A DNA stretch of 64,000 nt from Emiliania huxleyi CCMP1516 (GCF_000372725.1 NW_005196756.1:715783-779782); one strand, 5' to 3'. Positions 50,581 to 61,403 are shown, counted from the stretch's first letter. A program made the numbers and translations. The notes: generated by a model not told the origin, from the letters alone.

Positions 50581-50999
50581 TGCGCAAAGAATTTCGAAGG
50601 CCGACACCGGCCCTGGCTCGTAGGGGTGCGGTGCGTATCTCACATTTACTTGATAAACCAGCCGATCCAACAATCCTTTCACACCGGACGGTAGAGCCGA
50701 ATTTGACGGCCAGAAAGCTCACCAGCCTCGCAACACATGCCATACCCATCCCTGACAAGCGTGGTTTGACTCACAGAAGCCGCAGGCCACGTGGAGACAT
50801 AGCTACGTGACCACGCAAAACACGCCCGGAGACTGCTCACATCCCGATATCCCGGGCTCCAACAATGGTCCCACTATCGGGCCTATCGCGGTCCGACGCC
50901 GATCTACTTGGCTGTCCCCAGCCCACAGGTACCGGGTGCACCCAGCCTGGCCGCAGGAGGGCGGACCCGGGCCGAACCTCCCACTCAGAGGTCCATTGA
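50581..50999. other. gap between divergent genes, nothing recognised
   Basis: Mixed sequence; probably holds 5' exons of the formin gene, which I could not resolve. Confidence 0.35.
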
Positions 51000-52376
51000 A
51001 GTCGTCCGCGGCGCCGTCCCGAAGCAGCAGCCGCGGGAGCGGGAGCGGGGAAGCTCGTACTGAGTGGTATCGCTCCGACGGCCGACGAGGCCGCTGCGGC
51101 CGCTGTGCTGCGCGCGGAGCTGGCGGAGAATCCTGCGGTCGACAGCAGCCTCTCGGAGGCGGAGCGTTTTGCGGTGCGCATGTCCGAGATTGACCACCTC
51201 GATCGCAAGCTCAAGGTGCTCTCCCTGATGGCGCTCTTCCAACAGCTAGCTCTGGCCGTCCGCGCGAACGTGGACAGCTTGCGGACCGCGGCGGAGCAGG
51301 TCCTCCAGTCACCAATGCTACGCCGGTGCCTTCAACTCTGCCTACAGGTCGGGAACGTCCTCAATGGAGGCACAGCTCGCGGCAATGCGCGCGGCTTCCG
51401 CCTCGACGTCCTCCCGTCGCTCTCTGCCGTCAAGTCCTCCGTCGATCCGCAGTATTCACTGATGAACTTCGTCGCGGAGCTCATGCAACGCAAGGCCTCG
51501 GAGGCACTGCCCGATGGCAAGGGTGGCAACGCCATTGACCTGCTATCGACGGAGCTCTCTGGGACCGCCATCTTTCACACCGACACGGGCAGTGGCGGTG
51601 CGAAGGATTGGATCAGATCGATCGATGACCAGATTGCGCACATCAAGGCCACGCTCGTCCTGGCAAAGGCCGAGCTGGCCCTGCTCCCGCCGTGCCCGGC
51701 GGCGCCAGCCTTGGCGAAGGGCTACCCTCAGTTGCGTGCCTATGACCAGAGCCGCCTCCTCCTTTCGGTAGCCACAGACGAGGTGGCCTCCGTGTGGTGG
51801 GTGCTCTTGCCCGGCTGGAGACAGGAGCCCAACTTCCACTCATGGGGCAAGAAGCAGCGCGCCCCGAGGGCGGAGCAGGTGAAGCGTGGGGTGGGAGCCG
51901 ACGGACAGCCAGCCCTGGCGGCTGGCTGCCTGGTGTCAGAGGCGGCTGGGCAGGAGCACCACGTGCTCATCGCCATTCGGCGGCCTATCGCGACGTCCTT
52001 CACCGTGTACGCGGTTGTCGAGGACTCCTTTGGGTGGGAGACGGCTGAAAGTGGCCCGGCTGCGAGCGCCCCACCGAGGCTCCCCGGCGCGGGGCCGGAG
52101 CTGAGCGAGCCGTGGCGGGTGGCGGCAGAGGCGCGCATATCGGGCAGACGCGCCGCGACCGATCTCGCGAGCTCGCCCGCTCGGTCTCCTGCCGCGCCTG
52201 CTGCTGTCGAGGAAGCGTGCGCGCAGGCGAGCCCTGCGAGCGTGCGCAGCACAAACTCGACCCGCTCCTCGCAACTCAGCTGCCCCACCTCGCCGCACGT
52301 CACCGAGATGATCAGCGCGACGAGCAGCCGTCTCCCGACGCCGTGGAGTCTTGCCCTGGCGCGCTCAGCTGCGTGA
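51000..52376 (+). CDS. formin, C-terminal FH2 region
   Basis: The frame opens after a stop at 50997 and reads KLVLSGIAPTADEAAAAAVL, then ENPAVDSSLSEAERFAVRMS, KLKVLSLMALFQQLALAVRA and LRRCLQLCLQVGNVLNGGTA with RGNARGFRLDVLPSLSAVKS. These are the FH2 core helices, the GNxxN loop (GNVLNGG) and the GF.L..L..L....S motif. FH2 dimers nucleate and processively cap actin filaments. The lasso and linker are missing upstream, so 5' exons remain unfound. After the FH2, residues beyond about 235 (SVATDEVASVWWVLLPGWRQ...) do not look like a DAD tail and may be a lineage-specific extension or intron-derived. Confidence 0.72.
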   Translation, partial: SRPRRRPEAAAAGAGAGKLVLSGIAPTADEAAAAAVLRAELAENPAVDSSLSEAERFAVRMSEIDHLDRKLKVLSLMALFQQLALAVRANVDSLRTAAEQVLQSPMLRRCLQLCLQVGNVLNGGTARGNARGFRLDVLPSLSAVKSSVDPQYSLMNFVAELMQRKASEALPDGKGGNAIDLLSTELSGTAIFHTDTGSGGAKDWIRSIDDQIAHIKATLVLAKAELALLPPCPAAPALAKGYPQLRAYDQSRLLLSVATDEVASVWWVLLPGWRQEPNFHSWGKKQRAPRAEQVKRGVGADGQPALAAGCLVSEAAGQEHHVLIAIRRPIATSFTVYAVVEDSFGWETAESGPAASAPPRLPGAGPELSEPWRVAAEARISGRRAATDLASSPARSPAAPAAVEEACAQASPASVRSTNSTRSSQLSCPTSPHVTEMISATSSRLPTPWSLALARSAA

Positions 52377-53620
52377 GACGCTCCACGCCTGGGGCAGTTC
52401 GGCTGGGCGACGCGTCCGTCGTGCGGCGATCGGCGGCGAACGCTGGCGACGTAGTAGCGCTGCTGAGGAGACTCGATCTTCTCGGACTGCTCCGCACGCC
52501 CCTTCTGCAGCCGCTCGATAGCAAGCTGGCCGGGTCCACGGCCGCCTATTCGCTCAACATACGTGCGTGGCGGGTGCTGCGAGCGAGCGTCGGGAATCTG
52601 CCCCGCGCTTGGCGGGAAGTGGAGCGGCAGTCGGTAGAGCAGCCGCATGCGCCTGGCACAGGTATCACCAAAGGCCATATCGACGGTCCATGCGCAGCAA
52701 GACACCGACTGTGCCCAACAGGGCACACATTCGACCCTGCAAAGCTCTTGGTCCCGACATAGACGAAGGCCGACTCGCTGCGGAGGTCTCCAGAATGGGC
52801 CAGCAAGCAGCGAGCGGCCGAGCTGTTCACTCCCTCAGTGCAAGCCTCTGCGTCCCGCAGCATTGCCTTGATGAGGTCATCTGGCATCCGGTAGGTGCCG
52901 TGGAAGATTGCGCACTTGCACAGCGGCAACGCAGATGCCGTGCCGTGCACCGCCATCCTGTCTGTGAAAGGACCTCTCGAGGACAGCGTCAAGCCGGAAC
53001 TTAGCGCGGCTTTCAGTCGCACGCTGCGGTGCCTTGATGGCAACAAGTTCACGCCGAAATTTTTCGTGCCGGTCCCGGTCAGCGCGAGCGTGGTACAGGT
53101 AAGTGGCGGTGATATTCGTGCAATCCCCCCCCCCTAAACACCAACACATAATCTCCCAGATTGTCTCTGCAGACGGGCGAGAGCGGCGGCGACGGCGACA
53201 AAATCCTTCCTCAAGTTTTCCGAGGGTCGCATGAGGTGTTGCTACTATTTTGCAAACAACTCTAACACTCACACGTCATTTGGGGCCTGGAGCCCTGTTC
53301 ACGCGCGCGCGAGACGTGCAGACAGGGTTGCCAGGTGATGCTAAAAATACACACACTATTTTGGGACCAGATGAAGCCTAAAAATGGCTACAAATACAGC
53401 CACACCAGACTCCAGCGGCAGCTCAGGAGGCATCTCCTCGCGCGTGTGCCGCGGCGACTTACGAAGTGGCTCCTCAGCTTCCGGCATTTCCACCTCGATC
53501 TCATCGCCGCCTCGGCAGCCCTGAGGCACGCAGATGTTGGGGGGGGGGGGGGGTCCCCCCCGGGGGGAGGGGGGGGTGCGGAAACGAATCGCTCTCCCGC
53601 GCCCCAGGGCCGACTGCAGC
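52377..53620. repeat. no assigned gene; ambiguous ORFs and one arm of a dispersed inverted repeat (53245-53335)
   Basis: A minus frame (52750-52910: AIFHGTYRMPDDLIKAMLRD, AEACTEGVNSSAARCLLAHS) and a plus frame (52895-53110: LSVKGPLEDSVKPELSAAFS, KFTPKFFVPVPVSASVVQ) both have natural composition, but I recognise neither. From 53245 to 53335 a segment with AACAACTCTAACACTCACAC is the reverse complement of 55862-55965. A G/C run (53539-53575) precedes the racemase gene. Confidence 0.5.
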
Positions 53621-54888
53621 ATGACCATTTCGAGCGTGCGCGTCGCGGCGGACCGGCTCCGCGCGGTCGGTGCCCGGCCCACGCCCGTGCTCCGCTCTGA
53701 CTGGGTCGATGCCACCGCTGGCTGTGCCTGCTATCTCAAGGCCGAGCACCTGCAGCGCACCGGCTCGTTCAAGTACCGCGGTGCGACTAACGCCGTCGCT
53801 GGCCTCGACGCCGCCTCCGCCGCCCTCGGCGTCGTGTGCCATTCCTCAGGCAACCACGGCGCGGCTCTCGCCGCCGCGGCCGCCGAGCGAGGCGCGAACG
53901 AGGTCGTGCCCCTGCCACGCTTCCCGGCACAGACCCAGACGTTGCGCTGCAGGCGTGCCGTGCTGCGTGGTGGTGCCGCGCACGACGCCCGGGGCCAAGA
54001 TCGATAACATGCGGCGGTACGGCGCGCGCGTGGTGCTGTGCGAACCCACTCAGAGCGCAAGGAGTGAGACGGCAGCCGCAGAGGCGGCAGCGATGGGCGG
54101 CGCTGCATTTGTGCACCCATACGACGACGCGGCAGTGCTGGCGGGCCAAGGCACCATCGGGCTCGAGCTGGCGGAGGAGCTGCCACAGCTGGACGCGGTG
54201 CTGGTGCCCGTCTCAGGCGGCGGCATGGTGGGCGGCATCGCGGTTGCCCTGCACGCCCTCCGGCCGGGCGTCCGTGTCATTGCGGTCGAGCCAAAGGGGA
54301 AGGGACTCGGCCGCTGCCTCGCTCTCAGCCAGCGTGTCCTCGACCCAGAGGCGGCGAACGGCGCGCTCGACACGATCGCCGATGCCATCCGCACTAAGTG
54401 CCTCGGCCCCACGCCGTGGGCGGCCGCCTCACAGCTGCTCGACCCGGCGGTGTTGAGCGTGGATGACGATCAGATCCGCGCTGCCATGCGCATCGCGTTG
54501 CTCGAGCTCAAGCAGGTACCAAAGCTCGGCGAACCCTCGGCGAACTCGGCGAACCCTCGGCCATGCCTGGATTCGACGCGCGTCCTCGCACCGCCCAGGT
54601 CGTCGAGCCTGCGGGCGCACTGACGCTCGCCGCCCTCCTCTCGCCCGCCTTTAAGCAACTGCGGGAGGCGTGCGCTGCACATGCACGTGCACAACATGTG
54701 CATGTGCATGCACATGTGCATGCACATGCACATGCACATGCACATGTCCCGCGCGGCGGCGAGGGGCGCCTCTCCTCACATGCCGTCCTTGTGCATAGGA
54801 GCACCAGCTCCGGCACGTCGCCGCCATCGTGTGTGGCGGCAACATCGACCTGGAGACGCTGTTCCTCCACGTCCGCACGGGCCCGTGA
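53621..54888 (+). CDS. PLP-dependent serine racemase / threonine dehydratase
   Basis: Four exons: 53621-53891, 53953-54515, 54599-54667 and 54799-54888 (330 residues, typical for the eukaryotic serine racemase/catabolic threonine dehydratase group). The PLP lysine is in LQRTGSFKYRGATNAV, followed by the phosphate/substrate loop SSGNHGAALAAAA and VVVPRTTPGAKIDNMRRYGA. FVHPYDDAAVLAGQGTIGLE, the glycine loop PVSGGGMVGGIAVALHAL, VEPAGALTLAALL and IVCGGNIDLETLFLH complete it. It racemises serine or deaminates serine/threonine; the two cannot be separated from sequence alone. Introns 1 and 3 are GC-AG and intron 2 is GT-AG. Intron 3 carries an (ACATGC)n run. An inverted repeat pair lies on both sides of the gene. 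Confidence 0.88.
54679..54750. repeat. (ACATGC)n microsatellite in racemase intron 3
   Basis: ACATGC and GTGCATGTGCATGC units in both orientations directly downstream of a GC donor. Confidence 0.9.
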
Positions 54889-55563
54889 ATGAACGATTCG
54901 CATATCTAGATGACGTCCGGTTCGCCGTCTCGGTCGCTGGCAGCACACAGAGTAGAAACTGGAGTCCTTCTAATTCTTTTTTCCACGTCGCGATCGTGCA
55001 GGGGGCTGGCAGGGCGGGGACACAAACTCACTCCTGCGGTAGCGGGATCTCGATCTGTGCACTCCCTGGGACCCACTGAGTGCACAGAACGCGCGAGCGG
55101 TGCGTCCCGGCAGCCCGCGCTGGCTGCAGAGCTGCCACAAACTCGGACACGCTTTTGGGGACATTTATCATTTTCAACACAGCTGTCAAACGTTAAGAAG
55201 AGCTGAACAGTGTTTTGCTAGAGTGTTAACAGTAACAACAGAAACAACAGTGGGGCTCCCCAACAACAGTAGCTAACGTTAGGCCGGCTGAACAACAATA
55301 AGGAAGGCCTGGCAGTGACCCACGACGATCTCCACGGCGTCCAGTGCGGGTAATACCCGAAAATACCCGGGAAAACCCAGGTATTTTCGGGTTCTATCCG
55401 GGTTTCTGCTTGCTGACCGCTGAACAACAGTCACAACAGTCACAACAGTAACAAACAGTAACAGCATGGGCTGGGGTGAACACTTGAACAACGTTAAGGA
55501 TTTCAGCCAACACTAGCTTAACTGTTAGGCCCAAAGTTAATATGTTAAACAGCTCGCCAACCC
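54889..55563. repeat. AACAACAGT-rich repeat (55215-55475) with a palindrome at 55353-55391
   Basis: ACAACAGT, AACAGTAACA and CAACAGTCACAACAGT words recur irregularly. In the middle ACCCGAAAATAC and GTATTTTCGGGT form a 12-13-bp stem around CCGGGAAAACCCAG. No coding region. Confidence 0.6.
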
Positions 55564-55810
55564 TTCTGCTTCTCCCACAAGACCGGCCACGGCTACGTCA
55601 AGGCGCATCGCGGTTTCTACCACGACGCGATCTTTGTCAAGCGCAACAACTTCAACCTGCTGCTCCACGAGACGTTCGGCGGCGGCTTCTCGCCCACCGC
55701 CGTTCTCAAGCTGCGCCGCCTCGCGCGCAAGGTCGCGCGGCAGCGTCGATCGCACGGCCTACTCGCCCAAGTACTCGCTCTCTTTTATGTCCCACCATGC
55801 AGAGCGCATC
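55564..55810 (+). pseudogene. fragment of an unknown conserved-looking protein, frameshifted
   Basis: One frame reads FCFSHKTGHGYVKAHRGFYH, DAIFVKRNNFNLLLHETFGG, GFSPTAVLKLRRLARKV; a second frame continues VDRTAYSPKYSLSFMSHHAE. The composition and the smooth hand-over suggest a decayed coding piece, perhaps from a mobile element. No family is recognised. Confidence 0.4.
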
Positions 55811-55854
55811 TCTCTCTCTGTTGTGCGAGGCGTGAACCGCGCCATTCGCTCTCA

Positions 55855-55975
55855 CCTGGCAACCCTGTCTGCACGTCTCGCGCGCGCGTGAACAGGGCTT
55901 TCCAACAACCTTTAAGTGCCACAGGGCTCCAGGCCCCAAATGATGTGTGAGTGTTAGAGTTGTTTGGTATTGCGG
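55855..55975. repeat. second arm of the dispersed inverted repeat
   Basis: Reverse complement of 53245-53335 with a ~30-bp extra segment. Shared words include GGCAACCCTGTCTGCACGTC and GGGCTCCAGGCCCCAAATGA. Confidence 0.8.
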
Positions 55976-56030
55976 ACAAAAATCTCTCTCGGAAGGTCCC
56001 GTCCGAGTAAAAAGAAAGAAAATCGAGGTA

Positions 56031-57020
56031 CCAAGGGAGGGATGGGAGGACGGCACGCCGCCACCACACAGGGATTTTAAGGAGAGGAGTGTGGTGCTAG
56101 CCATCGCTCGCCCCTTGGGCGAGGTCTGCTCCGTCCGAGGAACACAAATTCTTTTCTTCGCACGACACTAGGCACGGGACTGGCGCGCACTGGCACTAAG
56201 AGGGAGGTCCTTTGCAGAAAAAAATCGTGCTGGCTGCATTCCCCCATTTCTCTTCGATCGATCACGTTTTGCCGCTCCTGCCTGAGGAGCTCACGTTTGT
56301 TTGTATTGAGGGCCTAGTCCGTAAAGCACCGCCGCACACGGAATTCCGCACACGACGAGGACGTCGCCGATCGATCGTCACCCGCTCCGCCCGCTCCGCC
56401 GCTCCTCCCTCCATAGACCATACATCACACATCCCCCCTCCTTCAGACGCTTCAGACTGCGCGACGCCCCCCCCCCCCGCCCCNNNNNNNNNNNNNNNNN
56501 NNNNNNNNNNNNNNNNNNNNNNNNNNNNNNNNNNNNNNNNNNNNNNNNNNNNNNNNNNNNNNNNNNNNNNNNNNNNNNNNNNNCAAGGGAGGGATGGGAG
56601 GACGGCACGCCGCCCCCCCACAGGGATTTTAAGGGGGGGGGGGGGGGGTTAACCCTGCCCGGCCCCTTGGGGGAGTTTTTCTCCGTCCGAGGAACAAAAA
56701 TTTTTTTTTTCCCCCGACCCTAGGGCCGGGGGGGGGGGGCCCGGGCATTAAGGGGGGGGCCCTTTGCGAAAAAAAATCGGGGGGGGGGCATTCCCCCATT
56801 TTTTTTGGAAGGAACACGTTTTGCCGCCCCCCCCCGGGGGGCCCCCTTTTGTTTGTATGGGGGGCCTATTCCGAAAAGCCCCCCCCCCCAGGGAATTCCC
56901 CACACGGGGGGGGCGTCCCCGATGAATTTTTACCGGTTCCGGCGGTTCCGCGGTTCCCCCCCTCAAAGGCCAAACATCAAAAATCCCCCCTCTTTAGGGG
57001 GTTTCGGGAGGGGGGGGGCC
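56031..57020. other. same ~420-bp sequence on both sides of a gap; right copy corrupted (assembly artefact)
   Basis: 56031-56460 and 56584-57000 follow each other base for base in order (CAAGGGAGGGATGGGAGGAC ... TTTTGCCGC ... GAATTCC). The right copy has A, C and T positions replaced by G or C runs, as in a poor chromatogram. The N gap at 56484-56583 lies between. No gene here. The left copy contains the dispersed unit at 56140-56205 (minus orientation). Confidence 0.85.
56484..56583. other. assembly gap (100 N)
   Basis: A 100-N run bounded by a clean and a corrupted copy of the same sequence, so its true size may be negative. Confidence 0.98.
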
Positions 57021-57366
57021 CCCCCCCCCCCCCCCTGCATGCATCCCCGGGTGAGTGCCTTCCCCCCCCCCCACACCCACACATTGGGCCCACCGCCCGC
57101 CGCACAACACGCAACACACAAGGTGCAACCCCCCCCCCCCCTCCCCCACACCGCACACGCCACACCACCACAACACACAACACACAACACACAACAAGTC
57201 CTCGTCTTTTCTCCTGTCATATAAAGTACATACTTACGTTCTTTTCTTCGTCAGCGCCTTGTTAGTGCCAGCGCGCGCCAGTCCCGTGCCCAGTGTCGTG
57301 CGAGCGACGTTTTTAAATTCTTTTCTTGCACATTTTACTTGACTCTGTGTTACATGTACTTCGAGG
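57021..57366 (+). promoter_or_regulatory. 5' region of the SR/Tudor-like gene with the dispersed unit
   Basis: Low-quality C/G runs and a CAACACACAACACACAAC microsatellite come first. At 57245-57335 TTCTTTTCTTCG, GCGCGCCAGTCCCGTGCC, GTGTCGTGCGAG and TTTAAATTCTTTTCTTGC follow in the usual order, ending about 35 bp before the ATG. Confidence 0.5.
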
Positions 57367-57707
57367 ATGCACGCGCAGCGAGGCCGCCAGCAAGCGGCGC
57401 ACCGCGATGGCGCAGCCGCGACCCCGTTCGGCAGCTTGCGGCAGCTCGACTTGCGGCAGCTCGGGCGACTTGCGGCAGCTCGGGCGCTCGGAAATGACAG
57501 CCGTGCGGCACTTCCCGCGCCTGAGGGCAGCAGAATCGTCTTTAAGGGCGTCAAGGGCTCGTACAAGTACATTAACGGGACGTTCGGTGACGGGCGATAC
57601 GACGACCGGCGGCAGCGTAGCCGCAGCTCATCGCGTGACCGGCACAGCCGGCAGCGTCACAGCCGCAGCTCCAGCCAAGAGCGTCGCCGGCGGCGGCATC
57701 GGCGCGA

Positions 57708-57745
<38 letters not shown>

Positions 57746-57865
57746 CCGCGAGGCGTGAGCGGCCCCCGGAGGAGCGCGCGCGTCACAGGGTGCACCAGTC
57801 CTGGCCGCAGCCACCTGCCGAAGGGCGGCACTGGCACCGGCCACCGCCACCACCACCGCAGCAAC

Positions 57866-57898
<33 letters not shown>

Positions 57899-60105
57899 TC
57901 GCCGAGCAGCTCTCTGACCGCGCGGGGCATCTTGCCGCCTCGCGAAACACGAGCACGGACCGGGGGGGAGGAAGGGAGCCATGGCGGCACTGGCAGCAGC
58001 AGCAGCCACCGCCGCCGCAGCAGCCGCCGCAGCAGCCGCCGCCACCACCGCTGCAGTCGCCTCCGCCTCCGCCGCCGCCGCCGCTGCGGCCGCCGCCGCC
58101 GCCACCACCGCCGCAGCAGACGCCAGAACAGCGGCAGCCACAGGTGTGGATCGATGCGGCGGCGGCAGGAGTAGGTGCCGCGGAGAGGACGCGAGATTGG
58201 CAGACACAACCGTCTCTTAATGAGCGGATGCGGCGTGGTTTCTCGTCTTCGCGGCCGGGGTTTCTCGCCAGCACGCCCGCGGCGCCGGCGCGGGGCGCGA
58301 TGTCCCCGAGCCAGTCGGGCAGGTTCGGCCTCGGCGTTCGCGGCCGCAACGCAGCAGTCAAGCAGTGGTGCAAGGAGGTCAATGTTGGCACCTGGCAGTC
58401 CGGCGAGGCCACGGTCCACTTCGAAGAGGACGTCTTCAGCTGGACCACCAAGCGGGAGGTGCCGGGCTGCGGCTTTATCACCCTCAAGCTCAAGACGTCG
58501 AGCATCCATGAGGCGGTCTTTGACAAGCGGAGCAACGTGCTCAAGATCCGCGGCTTTGTGGAGGTTCCGATGGACAAGCTCGACCGCTGGTACGATCCCT
58601 TTTCCAGCCCTGGTACGCCCCTCATTGCCACACACCTTGCGCGCACCACACGCGGCCCACTTCCTGCCCGCCCGTCTGTTGCAGGCTCGCCCAAGGGCTA
58701 CCTCTGCCTCAAGTTCCAAAACTACGCGGAGTTCACCGAGGTGGTCAAGGCGGTGCCGCGGCTCAAGGCGAGGGTCACCTTCCAGAACGGCACTCTCCCA
58801 GTAGTCAAGCAGTGGTGCAAGGAGATCAAGGTCGGGACGTGGCAGTCCGGCGAGGCCACGGTCAGCTTCGCAGAGGACGTCTTCAGCTGGACCACCAAGC
58901 GGGAGGTGCCGGGCCTCGGCCACATCACTCTCAAGATGAAGACGTCGAGCATCACCTCTGCGATCTTTGACAAGCGGAGCAATGTGCTCAAGGTCCGCGG
59001 TGTGGTGGATGTGCCGATGGACATGCTCGACGACTACTACGACCCCTTCTCCTACCCCGGTGCGCGGCTCCCAAGCCACGGACCTGCGCTCGCCACCTCT
59101 TTCGCACACATTCCGCCGCCCTTCACTGCAGGCTCGCCCACGGGCTACCTCTCCCTGACCTTCACCAACATCAACAACTTTCTCGAGGTGATCCGGGCGG
59201 TGCCGCGGCTCAAGGCGAAGACCTCCTTCGAGAGCGGCGCTCTCGGCGGCAGCAGCGCAGCTAGCCGAGCCGGAGGGAGCGGCGCTCTCGGCGGCAGCAG
59301 CGCAGCTAGCCGAGCCGGAGGGAGCGGCGCTCTTGGCGGCAGCAGCGCAGCTAGCCGAGCCGGAGGGAGCGGCGCTCGCAGCGCCGCCGCCGCCGGGCTC
59401 GAGGCGCGGGCGGCAAGCCGTCCCTCGAGGCTCCCGCCCGCCCGCGAGCGCGCGCCCCCGCAAACGGACGAGGTCCAGTTGGTGAGCGAACGATCTCGCG
59501 CCGAGATCGTTGATGAGCGGAACGCAGTTGGGTTTGCCACCATCGCGATCGATCTCACCGTGGACGACGAACCGGCAGCGGAGGCGGAGGCGGGAGCGGG
59601 GACAGAAGCTGAGGGCGAGGCAGGGGCGGCGGCGGATGGTCAGGCGGGCTCGGAGATGGAGGGGGGGGAGGGGGAGGAGGGGGGGGAGGGGGAGGAGGTG
59701 GAGGAGGTGGAGGAGGGGGGGGAGGAAGACGCGACGGAGAAGCAGGCGGCGCCGCTCGCCGCCGTGACGCCCTCCTCCACGGACGTCCTCGCCGCCGCCG
59801 CCGCCGCGCCCAGCCAGGCGGTGCGGCGGGCGGCGGCGCTGATGGCGGCGGCTGTCGGGGCTCCGCCCCGCCCCCCTTCTCTCTTTGATGGGTCCACGCT
59901 CAGCCCGGGCGGGGAGGAGCGCGACGCGGTGGCAGAGCTTGCCGGTTCCACCGCTGCTCCCGCCTCTGCCACCTCTGCCTCTGCCACCTCTGCCTCTGCC
60001 ACCTCTGCCACCACTGCCCCTGCTGCTGCGCCGACCTCGACCGAGCTCTACACAGGAGCAGAGAGAGGTCCCGCTCCCGCCACCGCGGCGACGGCGGCGG
60101 CAGCG

Positions 60106-60138
<33 letters not shown>

Positions 60139-61038
60139 GAGGAGGAGGAGGCGGAGGAGGAGGAGGAGACGGGCTGCAGGATCCGCTCAACAGTGCTCCC
60201 CGCGGGCACACGCGTGCGGTTCCGGTGGGAGACCATGAGCGGGGAGAGGGAGTGGTACGCCGGCGTGGTCACGAGCTACTCCTCGCGGCGTGGGCACTGC
60301 GTCGCGTACGAGAACGGCGAGTTTCGGAACGAGGACTTGGACGACTGGGACGCGAGCGATTTTGAGGTCGTCGGCGGCGTTGCCTCCGCTTTCTTGGCCA
60401 GCTCGGCAGAGAGGGCTGCGAGGGGCCCGGCTGGCGCCACCTCCAGTACCTCCCCAACCCCTGCCGCCTCCTCCGTCGCCGACCCCTTCCCCGCCACCGC
60501 CACCGCCGCACCCGTCCGTCGAGTCAGCGCGCAGGACACGCCCCGCAAAAGGCGGCGGCCCGTGGTGCGCGACGACAGCAGCGAGGACGAGGGCGAGGGC
60601 GGGAAGGAGTTGCGGGCAGCGGTGACGGTGGCGGCGGCGCCGACAAGCAGCGAGGGCGGGGTGGGGGGCTGCGAGCTGGCCGCTGCGGCCGCGGCGCCGC
60701 TGGAGGAGCTTCTCGCGGTGGTGCAGCGGCTGAAGGACGACGACGCGCCCAAGACGGAGGTGCGCCTAGGCGGTGGATGGGCTGTGCTGTGGGTCCCACG
60801 CGCGAACAAGAGCAAAACGCCCGGCGACTGGTACGCCTACCGGCGCGACGATCCCAACCGCCTTTACCGCTCTCAGCGCGAGCTGTTGAGAGCGCTGCCC
60901 GTCGGTCGCGGCTGCATAGACTCTAATGACCGAGGCGCCAACGGCGACAGCGCCAGCGAGATCTCCGACGTCGACTCTGGCAACGTTGACCAGCGCAACA
61001 TCGTGACGGGCAGGCGCCACCGCGCTGCAGCCAACTAG
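57367..61038 (+). CDS. large nuclear-type protein: SR region, duplicated unknown domain, Tudor-like and MBD-like segments
   Basis: Starts MHAQRGRQQAAHRDGAAATP; 1175 residues after removing two 72-nt introns (58613-58684 and 59060-59131), both GT-AG, phase 1 and in frame. Order: GVKGSYKYINGTFGDGRYDD, an RS/RD-rich segment, poly-Pro/Gln, then two copies of a ~125-residue domain (VKQWCKEVNVGTWQSGEATV / VKQWCKEIKVGTWQSGEATV, both with EDVFSWTTKREVPG and FDKRSNVLK). Three 15-residue GALGGSSAASRAGGS units, acidic and Ala tracts follow. A Tudor/SH3-like segment comes next (GTRVRFRWETMSGEREWYAG, VVTSYSSRRGHCVAYENGEF), then LGGGWAVLWVPRANKSKTPG with DWYAYRRDDPNRLYRSQREL, which resembles an MBD. Chromatin or RNA-processing roles are inferred from composition. 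The duplicated domain is not one I recognise. Confidence 0.72.
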
Positions 61039-61403
61039 ATGCTTTCGACGTCACCGACTCCACCTCGCGGCGTCGCGTGTGCGTTGTGAGTTTTTGCATG
61101 TGCATGTGCGTGCGCGCATGAGATGTACGATGTCAACCATGCGTGCACCTTCGCGTACGGTCTTGGGTTTTGTGTCGCGATGTCTCTTATACACACCGGC
61201 GTGTCAGTAAGTCTAGCATATACGGGTGGCGTATCGTATGTGCATGTGTAATATATGCGCGAGGCGCGGAAAGGTGGGGCAGGGGGAGACAGACATAAAA
61301 AGCCGTACAGGGAGCCGACAGCCGAGGCATTAGCGCGGTGTGTCAGAGAGTGAAATGGCACTAGCCATAGGCATAGCTTAGCCTATAATTTGCTATCCGA
61401 GCC
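61039..61403. other. intergenic between convergent genes
   Basis: Short GTGCATGTGCATGTGCGTGC run at 61095-61115 and AT-richer sequence; nothing coding. Confidence 0.5.

Noticed and set aside
51740-52726. 328-codon minus-strand frame opposite the formin
   Set aside because: It mirrors the FH2 coding frame, has Arg/Ser-rich composition and no domain. The plus strand carries clear FH2 motifs.
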